DNA of 64,000 nucleotides from Globodera rostochiensis (Eukaryota; Nematoda; Chromadorea; Rhabditida; Heteroderidae): NCBI GenBank assembly GCA_018350325.1, contig JAEVLN010000028.1, positions 838,516 to 902,515 of the forward strand, read 5' to 3'. Shown piece by piece: positions 63,537 to 64,000 of this stretch (position 1 is its first letter; each line of letters starts with the position of its first letter). The notes under the pieces were generated by a model. It saw only the letters and a program-made list of their open reading frames with translations, ran no database searches and was not told where the DNA came from. The position numbers and the translations under genes were made by a program.

Positions 63537-63671
63537 ACGATGATGACGCGGCACACGGTGGCTTCGTGGCGTCAGCCAAACAGTTTCAACTGGATAGAGT
63601 TGCCACGGTTGTTGATGTTGTTGTTGCTGCTGCTGTTCCGGCTCCTCCTCCTCATGAAGCAGCACACCTGT
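62908..63671 (-). CDS. Q-rich protein with two cysteine clusters, 3' part
   Basis: Minus-strand exons 63667-63106 and 63045-62908 (stop at 62908-62910), joined in phase 0 across a 60-base intron. An acceptor (TTTTTATAACAG) at 63668 shows there are upstream exons toward or beyond the window end. The order is: acidic EEEEPEQQQQQQ, a histidine/glutamine run with an 11-residue polyQ, a proline-rich stretch, then DQCLLC, NNCLCVMICEACVTNGW (CxxC and CxCxxxCxxC), and in the last exon CLRCHAQR plus CSICRRS before the stop. The paired CxxC motifs indicate zinc binding, perhaps a RING/PHD-like cross-brace, but I cannot match a named family. The alternative last-exon reading (MYARGACAAMRNGW) only arises if the intron is ignored. 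Confidence 0.6.
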
Positions 63672-63837
63672 TATAAAAAATTACAATAAAATATTTAAAA
63701 AACAAACGCCTATGGTAGTCAGTGGGCTGTGAGCGCCGCACCAGCCGCTCATACACTAATAAAATTAAAAAGATTTCCCGACCCTTTCCCCTTCTAACTT
63801 AGATCGTGACGAAGACCGTCCACTTCCTGATGAATTA

Positions 63838-63990
63838 GAATGGCCTGATAGCCCGGAGGGCTAGATGGCGACCACGGCGTGTTGAAAAACATTCCTACAA
63901 TATATCCCCTATTACAATTTAACACAAAATTGATCGCTAACCGTTGGCCTGATAGCCCGGAGGGCTAGATGGCGACCACGGCGTGTTGAT
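63838..63990. repeat. Direct repeat of 44 bases at the window end
   Basis: TGGCCTGATAGCCCGGAGGG followed by CTAGATGGCGACCACGGCGT occurs at about 63841 and 63947. It contains the palindrome AGCCCGGAGGGCT. The spacer is AT-rich. Confidence 0.85.
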
Positions 63991-64000
63991 AACGGCCGAG

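Noticed and set aside
63277..63676. Poly-Ala and poly-Leu ORFs opposite the Q-rich gene
   Set aside because: Frame shadows of the CAG/CTG run; the minus strand has a splice acceptor and CxxC motifs.

Overview
This is a eukaryotic, AT-rich, repeat-dense window. I see no bacterial or viral genome organisation. The genes have many short introns (about 30-100 bases), several with GC-AG ends, very short exons, and a content that points to a nematode: a signal-peptide ankyrin-repeat protein, a BTB-BACK-MATH gene, a small unnamed multigene-family protein, SPO11, a PLP-homeostasis protein and a delta-type phospholipase C. My best guess is a plant-parasitic cyst nematode (Globodera/Heterodera type). 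That is an inference from gene style and family resemblance, not from a marker gene.

Layout. 1-3.05 kb: repeats, including a foldback element with a clean 11-base target duplication and a Merlin-type DNA transposon nested in an older foldback. 3.17-6.03 kb (+): a PLPBP/YggS-like gene running straight into the C-terminal part of SPO11. 6.2-11.7 kb: an orphan signal-peptide exon, then large inverted repeats. 11.8-17.9 kb (+): ankyrin gene 1, built from repeating exon pairs. 18.4-19.5 kb: repeats. 20.4-25.2 kb (+): a C2H2 zinc-finger gene with repeats in its introns. 28.3-30.2 kb (+): two small genes with no single long ORF, a 77-residue single-pass membrane protein and a secreted protein split over eight tiny exons. 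30-34 kb: repeats, including an array of TGGCAT motifs. 34.4-38.3 kb (+): ankyrin gene 2, which carries a signal peptide. 38.5-40.7 kb: two array-armed foldback elements, one carrying a NADAR-domain fragment. 41.7-50.4 kb (+): a complete phospholipase C (PH, EF-hand, X, Y, C2) in about 19 exons, with introns full of transposons and a triple tandem tRNA-like repeat. 50.7-54.9 kb: repeats. 54.9-59.7 kb (-): a multigene-family protein and a BTB-BACK-MATH protein. 60.4-61.8 kb (+): a PDI-like gene with an internal tandem duplication. 62.9-63.7 kb (-): the 3' part of a Q-rich double zinc-knuckle protein.

Most genes do not form a pathway together; the two ankyrin genes share an origin. What unifies the window is its mobile DNA. 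I could confirm target-site duplications by eye for 14 elements: ten with 8-base duplications (hAT-like), Merlin with 8 bases, two Tc1/mariner-like with TA, and one with 11 bases. Many of these elements are made largely of a short motif repeated in tandem, either through the interior or in inverted arms. One MITE duplicated the splice acceptor of the last phospholipase C exon.
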